Positions 16,722-26,981 of a DNA stretch of 56,972 bases are shown here, piece after piece. Origin of the DNA: Gammaproteobacteria bacterium (GTDB lineage Bacteria; Pseudomonadota; Gammaproteobacteria; Xanthomonadales; SZUA-36). Where the stretch lies: contig JAJRRA010000044.1 in NCBI GenBank assembly GCA_024279945.1, forward strand, positions 1 to 56,972, read 5' to 3'. The position numbers were made by a program, and so were the translations under genes. Position 1 is the stretch's first letter. Every line of letters starts with the position of its first letter. A model generated the notes under the pieces. It was not told where the DNA came from. It made no database searches and was given only the letters and a program-made list of their open reading frames with translations.

Positions 16722-17703
16722 ACCCACGCCTCAAGCTTGATGAAGCACGGTAGCCGTTGCCATCATTCACGCCCTGGTGTTCGCCAGACACAAACGCACA
16801 CAGGTGCACGATCCGACCCCTGGCATACAGTGCCCCACCGGCAATCCCCGGCGTAGAATCAAAGCGGAAATCATCACCCTCGCCCACGGCCTTGTGCGTG
16901 GTGTATTTTGCAGCAGTCAACTTGGCTATAACCCCGGCGGCCGAGCTAATGCCACTGGCCTCATAACCACGATAGCCCGGGTCAATGGCATCCAGCGCAT
17001 AACTTCGAATGATCTTGGGCATCAGCAGTTGACAGGTATCGGCCGTATCAAAAAGCTCCAGTCCGCTCACCCGTCCCTTGATGGAGAACACTGCCCCGAC
17101 CTGCTCCTCGACACAACTCAACTGTGCGACATATCCGGCCAGTACTTCCTCGTGATCCTTAAACACTTGCTCAACGGCCGAGGTGCTTGAGTGACTGCGC
17201 ATACGTGAGAGTTTGTCATCAATATCCGCCCACACTTCAGCCTGGTCAGACCTGGCTTCACTGTGTTCAGACAGGTTGGCGCTCACCTGTGCTGCCTTTT
17301 TTGCCCGGCTCATAGAAAATTGCGCTCTCGGCACCGAGGAAAAATCAGGCCTCGAATGGCTCCATCGCCCGGCCTCGACACAGGAAACCGGAATGACGGT
17401 ATCCTTGCCGGCCGGCGCCAGAACCGTGATATTGAGGATGCGGTTCTGCTTGGCGCCCACCAACTCCTCGCCATCGAGCAGGAATACCGCCTGCTCACCA
17501 CGGTTGGCGAACAACAGTTTCGGAACCGATCCGTCTGTTGAAACCTCATGCACACTGGCAAAACCCAGTTCCAGAGCTTCGTCCAGGGTGAGATAGTCCT
17601 TGTTCAACAGACTTTCACAGAGTAACGGGTGCGCCGTGAGGCCCTCATGGCTTATTGAATCCCCAAGCTGCAGGCCGGATAAAGCTTGCGCTACTGTTTT
17701 CAT
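16705..17703 (-). CDS. ARPP-1 / DUF6569 domain protein
   Basis: This 332-residue cytoplasmic protein carries the ARPP-1-type domain (about residues 10-310), recognisable from GEELVGAKQNRILN and IPVSCVEAGRW. Family members have no established biochemical role; the name comes from association with ADP-ribosylglycohydrolase and rhodanese-phosphatase genes. There is no signal peptide or membrane helix. A GGAGG-type ribosome site precedes the ATG. The gene stands alone between a terminator and the divergent parDE operon. The last residues (SLRRGFRRVA) may differ from relatives if the deletion that removed the neighbouring gene clipped this one, which I cannot verify. Confidence 0.75.
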   Translation of the reverse strand: MKTVAQALSGLQLGDSISHEGLTAHPLLCESLLNKDYLTLDEALELGFASVHEVSTDGSVPKLLFANRGEQAVFLLDGEELVGAKQNRILNITVLAPAGKDTVIPVSCVEAGRWSHSRPDFSSVPRAQFSMSRAKKAAQVSANLSEHSEARSDQAEVWADIDDKLSRMRSHSSTSAVEQVFKDHEEVLAGYVAQLSCVEEQVGAVFSIKGRVSGLELFDTADTCQLLMPKIIRSYALDAIDPGYRGYEASGISSAAGVIAKLTAAKYTTHKAVGEGDDFRFDSTPGIAGGALYARGRIVHLCAFVSGEHQGVNDGNGYRASSSLRRGFRRVA

Positions 17704-17832
17704 ATTTTCCTCCTCGAGTCCTTCACTCAGTTCGCAATGGAAATGCGTCCAGGGTCAATATAGAAGGTGGTGTTCTCAATAGCTGAGAAAGTGGGAATTT
17801 CCCTGTCAGGAAAACTGAATCCCGTGCTATGA

Positions 17833-17852
17833 TTACAATGTAATCATTGTAA
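17833..17852. promoter_or_regulatory. Palindromic operator of the parDE operon
   Basis: A perfect inverted repeat, TTACAATG-TAAT-CATTGTAA, ends 30 bases before the parD start. ParD-type ribbon-helix-helix antitoxins repress their own operon through sites of this kind, so this is very probably the autoregulatory operator overlapping the promoter. Confidence 0.7.
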
Positions 17853-17882
17853 ACCGCGATGAACCTGGAGGATGGTAAACAG

Positions 17883-18122
17883 ATGGGCACAGAAGCATTT
17901 AGCGTCCGGGCGGACAGCAAAAAAATCAAACAAATAGACAGAATTGCCAGGCAGCAGGACAGGTCACGCAACTACCTGGTCAATCAGGCGATCGACCAGC
18001 TTCTGGAATTGTATGCCTGGCAGGTCGAGCGCGTTAAAGAAGGCATCAAGGCGGCCGATGAGGGTCGTTTTGCCAGTGACGTGGACATGGCCACGATATT
18101 CAATAAATACGAAAACGCCTGA
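17883..18122 (+). CDS. parD: ParD-type ribbon-helix-helix antitoxin
   Basis: This antitoxin of a type II toxin-antitoxin pair has 79 residues from the ATG preceded by GGAGGA; an in-frame ATG at 17859 is less well placed. The N-terminal half is a ribbon-helix-helix DNA-binding domain (AFSVRADSKKIKQIDRIARQQDRSRNYLVNQAIDQLLE). The C-terminal part (QVERVKEGIKAADEGRFASD) is the usual toxin-neutralising tail. It ends 2 bases before parE and lies just after a matching palindromic operator, so autorepression of the pair is expected. Confidence 0.9.
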   Translation: MGTEAFSVRADSKKIKQIDRIARQQDRSRNYLVNQAIDQLLELYAWQVERVKEGIKAADEGRFASDVDMATIFNKYENA

Positions 18123-18124
18123 TT

Positions 18125-18412
18125 GTGCGTGTTCGTTGGACCGAACCTGCTGCGGTCGCGTTGGGTAAGATTCAGGACTATGTTGCGAGCGAAAACCCGA
18201 GGGCAGCCTTTGAACTTGTCCTGCGGATACGGATTGCAGTAAGTCAGCTCGAAGAACATCCGAGAAGCGGCCGAACTGGCCGTGTGCGTGGCACATACGA
18301 GCTGCTTATCCATGATCTGCGGTATATCGTGCCATACCGCATCAAGAAAAACGAAGTTCAGATCCTGAGCGTGTACCACACGTCACGGAAGTGGCCAGAT
18401 GTGTTTGATTAG
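18125..18412 (+). CDS. parE: ParE/RelE-superfamily toxin
   Basis: This 95-residue toxin uses a GTG start (MRVRWTEPAAVALGKIQDYV). The fold signature is typical of ParE: an N-terminal basic strand, two helices, ENPRAAFELV, EEHPRSGRTGRVRGTYEL, and the C-terminal strand VPYRIKKNEVQILSVYHTSRKWP. Characterised ParE proteins inhibit DNA gyrase, whereas RelE relatives cleave mRNA; which applies here cannot be told from sequence. The gene appears intact and should be translationally coupled to parD. Confidence 0.9.
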   Translation: MRVRWTEPAAVALGKIQDYVASENPRAAFELVLRIRIAVSQLEEHPRSGRTGRVRGTYELLIHDLRYIVPYRIKKNEVQILSVYHTSRKWPDVFD

Positions 18413-18451
18413 GTGTGTCTGGGAAAATGTAGTTAGACACCCTGTTTTATT

Positions 18452-18542
18452 TGGCGGAGAGGGTGGGATTCGAACCCACGAAGGGCTATTAACCCTTGCT
18501 GGTTTTCAAGACCAGTGCATTCAACCGCTCTGCCACCTCTCC
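18452..18542 (-). tRNA. tRNA-Ser (anticodon TGA)
   Basis: The 91-base gene includes an encoded CCA. The acceptor stem GGAGAGG pairs with CCTCTCC, the anticodon loop CTTGAAA gives TGA, and there is a long variable arm and a GTTCGAATC T-loop. It is isolated, just downstream of the convergent parE. Confidence 0.97.
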
Positions 18543-18792
18543 TGGTTTAGGCCTGGGCATCTTTTCGCCCTGTGGCGGGCTACTGTTGTGGATGATGCCG
18601 AGGCGCGCAAGAATACCTGAAAATGGGCTGAGGCTCCAGCCCTGACCACTGGCACAGGACAGATCACACCATTTCGATTAGAGTGTAGCCCTTGAAGCCC
18701 GAAACTAAATCCCAAACTTTTGGTCTGTTACTATAGCTTTCATGCCTGTTGATCAGGCTGTAATACTTTGGATTCAACTACTTTAGGAGATC

Positions 18793-19473
18793 ATGTTATC
18801 CATGAATAACCAGGTTTATTCTGTCCCAACCACTTCACGGGTCCCTGTGACCACGGTCAACAAGGTGCTGCGCAATACCTATGCCCTGCTGGGTCTGTTG
18901 TTTGTGTTCGGCGCCGGTACCGCCTGGGTGGCGCAGACCATGCACTGGCGGATTGGCTTCTGGCCGTTCCTCATTGGAATTTTCGGCTTCTCCTACCTGA
19001 TCGCTAAAACACGCAACAGTGCCTGGGGGTTGCTCGTTTCCTTTGGCTTTGCTGGTCTGCTGGGTGTGGTTACGGGTGCGAACGTTGACATGGCCCTGGC
19101 CCAGTACAGCAATGGTGGCCATCTGGTTACGACTGCATTTGGGCTGACAGCCGCTATTTTCTTTGGCTTGTCTGCTTATGCGATGACAACCAAGCGTGAT
19201 TTCAGCGGCTGGTTTGCTTTCCTGGGTGTGGGCACGATTGCTGTTGTGGGTGCTTTCATCCTGAATTATTTCCTGCAGATTCCGGCTCTGGCTCTGGCGC
19301 TGTCCACCATCGTCATCCTGATTTCCAGTGGCTGGATTATCTGGCAGACTCAGCAGATCGTGCGCAACGGGCAGACCAATTATATTCTTGCCGCAACCAA
19401 TCTGATGGCGGATATATTCGTGCTGTTCAACAACCTGCTGGCATTGCTTGGTTTTGGATTCGGCAGCGACTGA
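18793..19473 (+). CDS. Bax inhibitor-1 family membrane protein (YccA-like)
   Basis: This 226-residue inner-membrane protein has about seven hydrophobic helices and belongs to the UPF0005/BI-1 family. E. coli YccA, a member, is a substrate and modulator of the FtsH protease. The ends are characteristic: a cytoplasmic N-terminus rich in TTVNKVLRNTYALLGL and a C-terminus with ATNLMADIFVLFNNLLALLGFG. Two starts are possible. The ATG at 18793 is only 3 bases after an AGGAG, and the ATG at 18802 is about 12 bases after it. The gene is monocistronic with its own terminator. Confidence 0.9.
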   Translation: MLSMNNQVYSVPTTSRVPVTTVNKVLRNTYALLGLLFVFGAGTAWVAQTMHWRIGFWPFLIGIFGFSYLIAKTRNSAWGLLVSFGFAGLLGVVTGANVDMALAQYSNGGHLVTTAFGLTAAIFFGLSAYAMTTKRDFSGWFAFLGVGTIAVVGAFILNYFLQIPALALALSTIVILISSGWIIWQTQQIVRNGQTNYILAATNLMADIFVLFNNLLALLGFGFGSD

Positions 19474-19495
19474 TCCGGAATCAAAAGAAATTCAG

Positions 19496-19521
19496 AAGCC
19501 CGCTTTGTGCGGGCTTTTTTT
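19496..19521 (+). terminator. Rho-independent terminator after the BI-1 family gene
   Basis: The stem AAGCCCGC/GCGGGCTT has a TTTGT loop and runs directly into seven or more T residues, 23 bases after the stop codon. This is a textbook intrinsic terminator. Confidence 0.95.
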
Positions 19522-19557
19522 GTAGAAACATGCTGGTGAGCAATTAATCTTCAAGAT

Positions 19558-19638
19558 GTCGGCCGCAAGCGGCCTCTTACTGTAAGAGCGCCCTTGGGCG
19601 CGATGGTCAGGCCGGTCGGCCGCAAGCGGCCTCTTACA
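19558..19638. repeat. Cluster of three REP-like palindromic units
   Basis: Three units share the head TGTAAGAG followed by a GC hairpin. Two identical minus-strand copies (19558-19581 and 19615-19638) read TGTAAGAGGCCGCTTGCGGCCGAC. A plus-strand unit between them (19581-19604) reads TGTAAGAGCGCCCTTGGGCGCGAT. The alternating orientation resembles the BIME arrangement of REP elements in pseudomonads and enterics. The right-hand unit supplies the serS stop codon (TAA within TGTAAGAG). REP elements are usually spread by a TnpA-REP tyrosine transposase; none is in this window. Confidence 0.8.
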
Positions 19639-20908
19639 CTATCGATTCTTGTTCGCCCATGTAGTGTCGCAGTACTTCCGGAACCTGGATGGAGCCATCC
19701 TGTTGCTGGTAGTTTTCCATTACTGCAATCAGGGTTCTGCCTACGGCCAGGCCGGAGCCGTTCAGAGTATGCACGAGTTCGGGTTTGCCGGTCTCCGGAT
19801 TACGCCAGCGCGCTTTCATACGCCGTGCCTGGAAATCGGTACAGACACTGCAGGATGAGATCTCCCGATAGGTGCCCTGCCCCGGCAGCCAGACTTCCAG
19901 GTCATACGTTTTAGCTGCAGAGAACCCCATGTCCCCGGTACACAGAATAATGGTCCGGAAAGGCAACTGCAGGCGCTTGAGAATGGTTTCGGCGTGCCCC
20001 GTCAGTTCATCCAGTGCTGCAGTCGAATCTTCCTTCCGGGTAATCTGCACCAGTTCTACTTTTTCGAACTGATGCTGGCGAATCATGCCTCGCGTGTCCT
20101 TGCCGTATGAGCCGGCCTCACGTCTGAAACAGGGAGTTTGTGAGGTGTAGCGCAGTGGCAGCGTTTCAGCATCCAGTATTTCTCCGGCCACCAGGTTGGT
20201 CATGGGCACCTCGGCGGTGGGTACCAGGTAGCGCGGTGGGTCATCGGTGGTAGCGAATGCGTCATCGCCAAACTTGGGTAACTGGCCGGTGCCCATCATG
20301 GCCTCTGGGTTCACCAGGTACGGCAGGTAGACTTCCGTGTAGCCATGCTCCTGGGTGTGCACATCCAGCATGAACTGGGCCAGTGCCCGGTGCAGGCGTG
20401 ACAAGCCACCTTTGAGCACGGTGAAGCGGGAACCGGCCAGTTTTGCCGCAACTTCCGCATCAAGCAAGCCGTTCATGGCGCCCAGTTCAACGTGATCACG
20501 GGGCTCAAAATCGAAAACCGTCGGTTCGCCCCATTTGCGGATCTCCAGGTTGTCGTTTTCGTCATTCCCTTCCGGTACTTCCGCCAGGGCCATATTTGGC
20601 ATTTCCAGCAGCCATTCCTGCTGGCGTGCCTGCACCTCGTTAAATTCAGACTCACTGCGGCCCAGTTCTTCACCCAGGTACTTCACCTCATCAAGCAGGG
20701 GTTGGATATCCTCCCCCCGGGCCTTGGTCTTGCCGATAGATTTCGCACTCTGGTTTTTTTGGTTCTGCAGTTCCTGCACCCGGATCTGCAGCTCTTTTCT
20801 GCGCGATTCCAGCTCGCGCCAGGCTGAAACATCCAGTTCAAACCCTCGTGCTTTCAGGGCCGCCGCCACGGCCTCCGGGTCGGTTCTTAATAAATGTGGA
20901 TCAAGCAT
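19634..20908 (-). CDS. serS: Seryl-tRNA synthetase
   Basis: This class II synthetase charges tRNA-Ser (and tRNA-Sec) and has 424 residues. The N-terminal antiparallel coiled-coil arm (about 25-105) grips the long variable arm of tRNA-Ser. The catalytic core follows with motif 2 ([17 protein letters not shown], about 260) and motif 3 ([18 protein letters not shown], about 385). It begins 1 base after the lolA stop and is the last gene of ftsK-lolA-serS. The replication-recombination factor rarA, which usually sits between lolA and serS, is missing. The stop codon lies inside a REP-like unit. Confidence 0.97.
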   Translation of the reverse strand: MLDPHLLRTDPEAVAAALKARGFELDVSAWRELESRRKELQIRVQELQNQKNQSAKSIGKTKARGEDIQPLLDEVKYLGEELGRSESEFNEVQARQQEWLLEMPNMALAEVPEGNDENDNLEIRKWGEPTVFDFEPRDHVELGAMNGLLDAEVAAKLAGSRFTVLKGGLSRLHRALAQFMLDVHTQEHGYTEVYLPYLVNPEAMMGTGQLPKFGDDAFATTDDPPRYLVPTAEVPMTNLVAGEILDAETLPLRYTSQTPCFRREAGSYGKDTRGMIRQHQFEKVELVQITRKEDSTAALDELTGHAETILKRLQLPFRTIILCTGDMGFSAAKTYDLEVWLPGQGTYREISSCSVCTDFQARRMKARWRNPETGKPELVHTLNGSGLAVGRTLIAVMENYQQQDGSIQVPEVLRHYMGEQESIV

Positions 20909-20909
20909 T

Positions 20910-21545
20910 CTAAAAATCTCCGATGACGTCTACGCCTTCTGGTGGAGTGAAGTGGAACAGTTCCTCTTCGAGTGGTGGATTACGTTCGATGTCCCTGAAG
21001 CGAATTTCAGTGCGTAAGCCGAAGGCATCCTCCATGGCCATCATGACGATGATATCGTTATCCAGGCCAAGCAGAACCCGATCAAACTGACTTTCCGGGT
21101 TTTGAGCACGCAACTCCAGCAAGTCCAGTCCGCTGTCATCACCCAGTTCCCTCACCTCAAACTGCACATCAAGTTGACTGAGGTCCGTCAACAGGCTCAA
21201 GGGTGAGTCTGCCGTCAGGCTACTCTGCGGCCTGACGGTCACCTGCTCAAGCATTTCATCGTAAAGCCAGACTTTTTCGCCGTCCGCAACCACCTGTTCC
21301 GGAAAATCACCACCGTATTCCCAACGAAAGCGGTTGGGGTGAGCAATCCACACCTGGCCACTGCTGTTTTCCTCAACCAGGCCATCTGAGTTCACCACCA
21401 TTTGCTCGAAGCGTGCGTGCAGTGATTTGAGTCCGTCTGTAAACCGCTCCAGTTGGACCCGGGCCGGGCCGGACTGGGCGTTGGCGACCGAGGGAAGCGC
21501 CAGAGCGAATAGGATGGCCAGGAGGGCTACTGCGAATCGATTCAT
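20910..21545 (-). CDS. lolA: Periplasmic lipoprotein carrier LolA
   Basis: This chaperone carries outer-membrane lipoproteins across the periplasm from LolCDE to LolB. From the ATG giving [10 protein letters not shown] the protein has 211 residues with a clear Sec signal peptide ending ANA-QS. An upstream start at 21608 would overlap ftsK and precede the signal peptide, so it is rejected. The mature part shows the LolA barrel pattern ([38 protein letters not shown]). It is sandwiched between ftsK and serS, and its transporter partners lolC and lolD are at the left of the window. Confidence 0.94.
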   Translation of the reverse strand: MNRFAVALLAILFALALPSVANAQSGPARVQLERFTDGLKSLHARFEQMVVNSDGLVEENSSGQVWIAHPNRFRWEYGGDFPEQVVADGEKVWLYDEMLEQVTVRPQSSLTADSPLSLLTDLSQLDVQFEVRELGDDSGLDLLELRAQNPESQFDRVLLGLDNDIIVMMAMEDAFGLRTEIRFRDIERNPPLEEELFHFTPPEGVDVIGDF

Positions 21546-21582
21546 GTTAGTTTTTGACTTCCGGCTTGTGGCAGTTGTGCGC

Positions 21583-23907
21583 TTAATCGCCTGGAGGCGG
21601 TGGCGCAAGGACTTCCCGCTGTCCGTTGTGTTCAGGTGAACTCACCACGCCAGCGGCTTCCATATCCTCAACCAAACGGGCTGCGCGATTGTAACCGACC
21701 CGCAATTGCCGCTGCACGCTGGAGATAGAAGCCCGCCGCGACCGGGTTACGAAAGCCACGGCCTGATCATAGAGCTCATCCTGTTCGCCGCCCACGGCCT
21801 CGGGCAGACCGGTTGCGCCAATTGACATGCCATCCGTAGTCAGTTGCATTTCATTTAGAACCTCATCCACGTAATTCGGTTCCCCAAACTGCTTCAGATA
21901 GGCGGTGACAGCATGGACTTCTCGATCGCCGACAAAGGCGCCGTGAATCCGTTCCGGTAAAGCCATACCCGGTGGCAGGTAGAGCATGTCGCCATGCCCC
22001 AGCAATTGCTCGGCGCCCATCTGGTCAAGGATGGTGCGCGAATCGACACGGGAAGACACCTGGAAGGCGATACGGGCCGGAATGTTTGCCTTGATCAGGC
22101 CGGTGATCACGTCCACTGAAGGTCGCTGGGTGGCAAGAACCAGGTGAATACCGGCCGCCCGGGCTTTTTGGGCCAACCGTGCAATTAATTCTTCAATTTT
22201 TTTGCCGACGATCATCATCAGATCGGCAAACTCGTCAATCACGACCACGATGTACGGTAGCGATTCGAGCAGTGGAGTCTCCTCTTCAACATCCGGTAGT
22301 GCGGGTCTCCACAGCGGGTCAGTCAACGGCTTGCCCTTGTCTGCAGCGTCCTTTATCTTTTTGTTGAATCCGGCGAGGTTACGTACGCCCAGCGAGGCCA
22401 TCAGGCGATAACGCCGCTCCATCTCAGCGACACACCAGCGCAGGGCGTTAGCCGCCTCTTTCATATCGGTCACGACCGGCGCCAGTAAATGCGGTATGCC
22501 TTCATACACCGACAATTCCAGCATCTTGGGGTCAACCATCACCAGGCGCACCTGCTCAGGCGTGGCCTTGTACAGCAGGCTGAGGATCATCGCATTGAGG
22601 GCGACTGACTTGCCCGATCCGGTGGTTCCGGCCACCAGTATGTGGGGCATGCGGGTAATGTCGGCGATCACCGGCTTACCGCCGATGCCCTTGCCCAGTG
22701 CCAGGGTAAGCGGCGAGGATGAGCGATCGAAGACCTCCGACTGCAGTATTTCAGACAGGTACACCGTGTTGCGAACTGCGTTGGGTATTTCCAGCCCAAT
22801 GGTCGATTTACCGGGGATCACTTCAACCACGCGCACCGAGATCACACTCAGGCCACGAGCCAGATCCTTGGCCAGGTTGGATATCTGGGCTGACTTGATA
22901 CCGGGTGCCGGTTGTAACTCGAAACGCGTAATGACCGGCCCCGGATGCACCTCAACCACATCGACCTGCACGCCAAAATCAGCCAGTTTGAGCTCAACCT
23001 GGCGTGACAGGGCTTCAAGCACCTCGGTGCTGTAGCCCTCGGTCTGTTCCGGCGGGTCATCCAGTAGTTCCAGCGGAGGTAATGAGCCGACTGGCAGATT
23101 CTTGAACAACACCCGTTGCTTTTCGCGGGTAGCGCGTTTGCTTGGCTGGGCCTCCGGTGAGTTGATCCTGGGTTCAATCTTTCGCTTGGGTTTGCCCTTT
23201 TGGCGCACCAAATCGGCCCGTCTGACCTCTACCCTTTTCGCCTTGGCCCTGCGTCCGGCAAACCAGTCGCGCAGGCCGGCGACGGAGTCTGCCAGCCAGG
23301 CCAGGCTCGCAAGGGTGTACTTGCCGATCGCATCCATGACCCCAAACCATGAAATTCCGGCGAAAAGGGTCAGTCCGACCAGCAGCATGGCCAATAGGAA
23401 TAAGGTAGACCCCAGCAAGCCGGACCATTCCAGCAACGGGGTGGATATCTGCAAGCCAATCACACCGCCGCCACCGGCAGGCATGGTTCCAACAGGAGGT
23501 GATGCATGTATGTGGGCAAGCCCGGTAGCGGACAGAATAAACAGCAACAGGCCGGTCAAGCGGGCCAGCCACTCGACTGCACTAGATTTCTCCTCCGCTT
23601 TTCCCGCTTTGTCGTGAACCAGCCAACCGATATAAACCAGCAGGATCGGGAAGGTATAGGCGAGATACCCGGTCAGGAAGAGGAAAAAATTCGCCAGCCA
23701 TGCACCGAGCAAACGACCGATGTTGTGCACCTGGTCAGAGGCCACTGAGCTGAACGGTCCCGGGTCAGTTGGGTTGTAAGTGACCAGACATGCGACCAGG
23801 AATACAGCCAGCAGAATGGTGAGGATAAAAAAACTCTCACCCATCCGCAGCGCAATCTGGCTACTGACGGTCGCGCTATTACGGGCTTTCTTACGGGCTT
23901 GCGGCAA
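21583..23907 (-). CDS. ftsK: DNA translocase FtsK
   Basis: FtsK couples chromosome dimer resolution and segregation to cell division. This one has 774 residues, well short of E. coli FtsK (1329) because the Pro/Gln-rich linker is reduced to about 100 basic residues. Four or so N-terminal membrane helices (about 25-190) precede the linker. The RecA-like motor carries Walker A GTTGSGKS (about 424-431) and [11 protein letters not shown]. The C-terminal winged-helix gamma domain (about 700-765, [20 protein letters not shown]) recognises KOPS sites. It is divergent from trxB across a 195-base AT-rich spacer that should hold both promoters. Confidence 0.96.
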   Translation of the reverse strand: MPQARKKARNSATVSSQIALRMGESFFILTILLAVFLVACLVTYNPTDPGPFSSVASDQVHNIGRLLGAWLANFFLFLTGYLAYTFPILLVYIGWLVHDKAGKAEEKSSAVEWLARLTGLLLFILSATGLAHIHASPPVGTMPAGGGGVIGLQISTPLLEWSGLLGSTLFLLAMLLVGLTLFAGISWFGVMDAIGKYTLASLAWLADSVAGLRDWFAGRRAKAKRVEVRRADLVRQKGKPKRKIEPRINSPEAQPSKRATREKQRVLFKNLPVGSLPPLELLDDPPEQTEGYSTEVLEALSRQVELKLADFGVQVDVVEVHPGPVITRFELQPAPGIKSAQISNLAKDLARGLSVISVRVVEVIPGKSTIGLEIPNAVRNTVYLSEILQSEVFDRSSSPLTLALGKGIGGKPVIADITRMPHILVAGTTGSGKSVALNAMILSLLYKATPEQVRLVMVDPKMLELSVYEGIPHLLAPVVTDMKEAANALRWCVAEMERRYRLMASLGVRNLAGFNKKIKDAADKGKPLTDPLWRPALPDVEEETPLLESLPYIVVVIDEFADLMMIVGKKIEELIARLAQKARAAGIHLVLATQRPSVDVITGLIKANIPARIAFQVSSRVDSRTILDQMGAEQLLGHGDMLYLPPGMALPERIHGAFVGDREVHAVTAYLKQFGEPNYVDEVLNEMQLTTDGMSIGATGLPEAVGGEQDELYDQAVAFVTRSRRASISSVQRQLRVGYNRAARLVEDMEAAGVVSSPEHNGQREVLAPPPPGD

Positions 23908-24066
23908 GCTGACGTTCCTTATCAGATGTTGATTTCAAGTATATATTTTTATTGATTTTTATTCAAAGTTTATCGGGGGTTCAAAAACATCTTCCCTGAC
24001 ATTCGCCAACCGCAGTCCATTTTGTGTGGAATCCGCATAGAATTTCGAAGCATAATGAGCCTTTGA

Positions 24067-25065
<999 letters not shown>

Positions 25066-26226
25066 TTGCTGCAGAAGGTGAAAACAGTCCCTCGTATCAT
25101 CACGGATTTTTCCTCCATCGACGAGCGGGACTGGGAGCAACTGAATCACGGGGACAACCCGTTCCTTGCCTACGCGTTTCTCAATGCGCTGGAGACTTCT
25201 GCTTCCGTCAGTGCGGACACAGGCTGGCAACCCCACCACCTGGCGTTGTACCGGGGTGATCACCTGGTGGCCTTTGCGCCGACCTATATCAAGTCCCATT
25301 CACACGGTGAATTCGTGTTTGACTGGGCCTGGGCATCCGCTTATCAGCGTCACGGCCTGCCCTACTATCCCAAGCTGTTGACCGCGATTCCGTACTCTCC
25401 GGTGAGCGGTCCGCGCTTGCTGGTCAAAGCGGACCATCCTGATGCCGACCTGTTGAGACAATCGCTGCTGGACCTGGCTATTGGGGAATGCAGGGTTCGT
25501 AATTATTCATCCTGGCACTGCAATTTCTGTGACCATACCGACTCGGCAACCCTGAACCGTGAGCCCTTGCTGGCCCGGAGCGACTGGCAGTACCACTGGT
25601 ACAATCGGAATTATCGGTCCTTCGATGATTTCCTCGGCCAACTGCGTTCCAGAAAACGAAAAAATATCCGCCGCGAGCGCAGGCAGATCAGCGAATCAGG
25701 TGTCCGCTTTGAATGGAGGCGGGGGGCGGACCTTTCACAGCAGGAGCATGAGTTCGTCTACGCCTGTTATCGAAACACCTTCATGGCTTACGGCAATCAC
25801 GCGGCCCTTCAAGCCGGGTTTTTCCAGGATATTTCGCACAATATGCCGGATCGTGTGCATATCGTGCTGGCCAAACGAGGTGATCAGCCCATCGCCATGA
25901 GTTTTTTCCTGTCGGGTGGAGAACGGCTGTATGGCCGTTACTGGGGCGGTATGGAAGAAGTACCCGGTCTTCATTTCGAGACAGCCTATTACCAGGGAAT
26001 TGATTTTTGTATTGAACACGGCATCCGGGTTTTTGAATCGGGAGCCCAGGGAGAACACAAGATCAGCCGGGGATTCGTCCCTTCTGAAACCCGCTCTTTC
26101 CACCTGATTCGCAATGAGGCTTTTCGCGATGCCATTGCTGACTTCCTGATCCGGGAAAAGCAAGGGCTGGATGATTATCGTGTACAACTGGACCAGCACG
26201 ATCCCTTCCGCAGAGATTCCGTGTGA
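25066..26226 (+). CDS. DUF482 / GNAT-fold peptidogalycan-type N-acyltransferase
   Basis: This protein of about 386 residues belongs to the DUF482 family, annotated as peptidogalycan biosynthesis or recognition proteins with a FemAB/GNAT-like acyltransferase fold. Recognisable parts include SPVSGPRLLV (about 108), RSRKRKNIRRERRQ (about 205), the acyl-CoA-region-like AMSFFLSGGERLYGRYWG (about 280), and ESGAQGEHKISRGF near the C-terminus. The function is not established. The start is TTG directly after the trxB stop, or GTG four codons later. The stop overlaps the aat start (GTGA). It is conserved next to aat in some proteobacteria, hinting at an aminoacyl-transfer-related role, which is inference. 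Confidence 0.8.
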   Translation: MLQKVKTVPRIITDFSSIDERDWEQLNHGDNPFLAYAFLNALETSASVSADTGWQPHHLALYRGDHLVAFAPTYIKSHSHGEFVFDWAWASAYQRHGLPYYPKLLTAIPYSPVSGPRLLVKADHPDADLLRQSLLDLAIGECRVRNYSSWHCNFCDHTDSATLNREPLLARSDWQYHWYNRNYRSFDDFLGQLRSRKRKNIRRERRQISESGVRFEWRRGADLSQQEHEFVYACYRNTFMAYGNHAALQAGFFQDISHNMPDRVHIVLAKRGDQPIAMSFFLSGGERLYGRYWGGMEEVPGLHFETAYYQGIDFCIEHGIRVFESGAQGEHKISRGFVPSETRSFHLIRNEAFRDAIADFLIREKQGLDDYRVQLDQHDPFRRDSV

Positions 26227-26981
26227 AAAGCCTCCTGGATATACCCCAACTGGACACCGATCCCGGTTCCCCCTTCCCTGCTTCAAACCAGGCGCTTGAA
26301 ACGCCAAACGGTCTGCTCGCCTGGGGCGGAGACTTGCACAGCGAACGCCTGTTAAACGCATATCGTGCCGGGATATTCCCCTGGTACAGCCAGGGCCAGC
26401 CCCTGCTGTGGTGGAGTCCCGCGCCGCGTTGTGTCATTTTTCCAGCCGATATCTATATGTCGAAGCGGACCTGCCGCAGGTACAACAGCGGCCAGTTCAC
26501 ACTGACTGCGGATAAGGATTTCACCGGCGTGATTCAGGCCTGTGCTGAAAGCCGTGCCGATGAGGGTGGTACCTGGATTACTCGAGAAATGCTGGACGCG
26601 TATTGCGATTTGCATCAAATGGGGCACGCTCATTCGATAGAGACCTGGCAGAACGGTGAACTTGTCGGTGGCATCTACGGACTGGCCATTGGCGCTGTTT
26701 TTTTTGGTGAATCCATGTTTACCCGGCAAACCGATGCCGGAAAAATCGCCCTGATCGCGCTGTGCAGGCAATTAGAACGCTGGTCATTCAGCATGCTTGA
26801 CTGCCAGGTCAGCAACCCGCACCTGATGCGGATGGCTGCGGTGGAAATATCGCGCCGGGAGTTCGAACAGCACCTGGTTCAAGGCATCGCCAGGATTCGT
26901 CCCGCTGGGCCCTGGACAGGCGATTTCAGCCCCGGCTTAAGTTGGCGGCGCTCTCCAGGATCTGACACGGGCAAAAGCTGA
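26223..26981 (+). CDS. aat: Leucyl/phenylalanyl-tRNA-protein transferase
   Basis: This N-end-rule enzyme adds Leu or Phe from tRNA to proteins with N-terminal Arg or Lys, marking them for ClpAP. It has 252 residues from a GTG start that overlaps the previous stop. Family hallmarks are GLLAWGGDLHSERLLNAYR (about 28-46), GIFPWYSQGQPLLWWSP (about 49-65), GTWITREM and GAVFFGESMF (about 156-165). Its last 45 bases overlap the end of the convergent glycosyltransferase gene on the other strand. ate, infA and clpA, frequent partners of aat, are not present here. Confidence 0.95.
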   Translation: MKSLLDIPQLDTDPGSPFPASNQALETPNGLLAWGGDLHSERLLNAYRAGIFPWYSQGQPLLWWSPAPRCVIFPADIYMSKRTCRRYNSGQFTLTADKDFTGVIQACAESRADEGGTWITREMLDAYCDLHQMGHAHSIETWQNGELVGGIYGLAIGAVFFGESMFTRQTDAGKIALIALCRQLERWSFSMLDCQVSNPHLMRMAAVEISRREFEQHLVQGIARIRPAGPWTGDFSPGLSWRRSPGSDTGKS

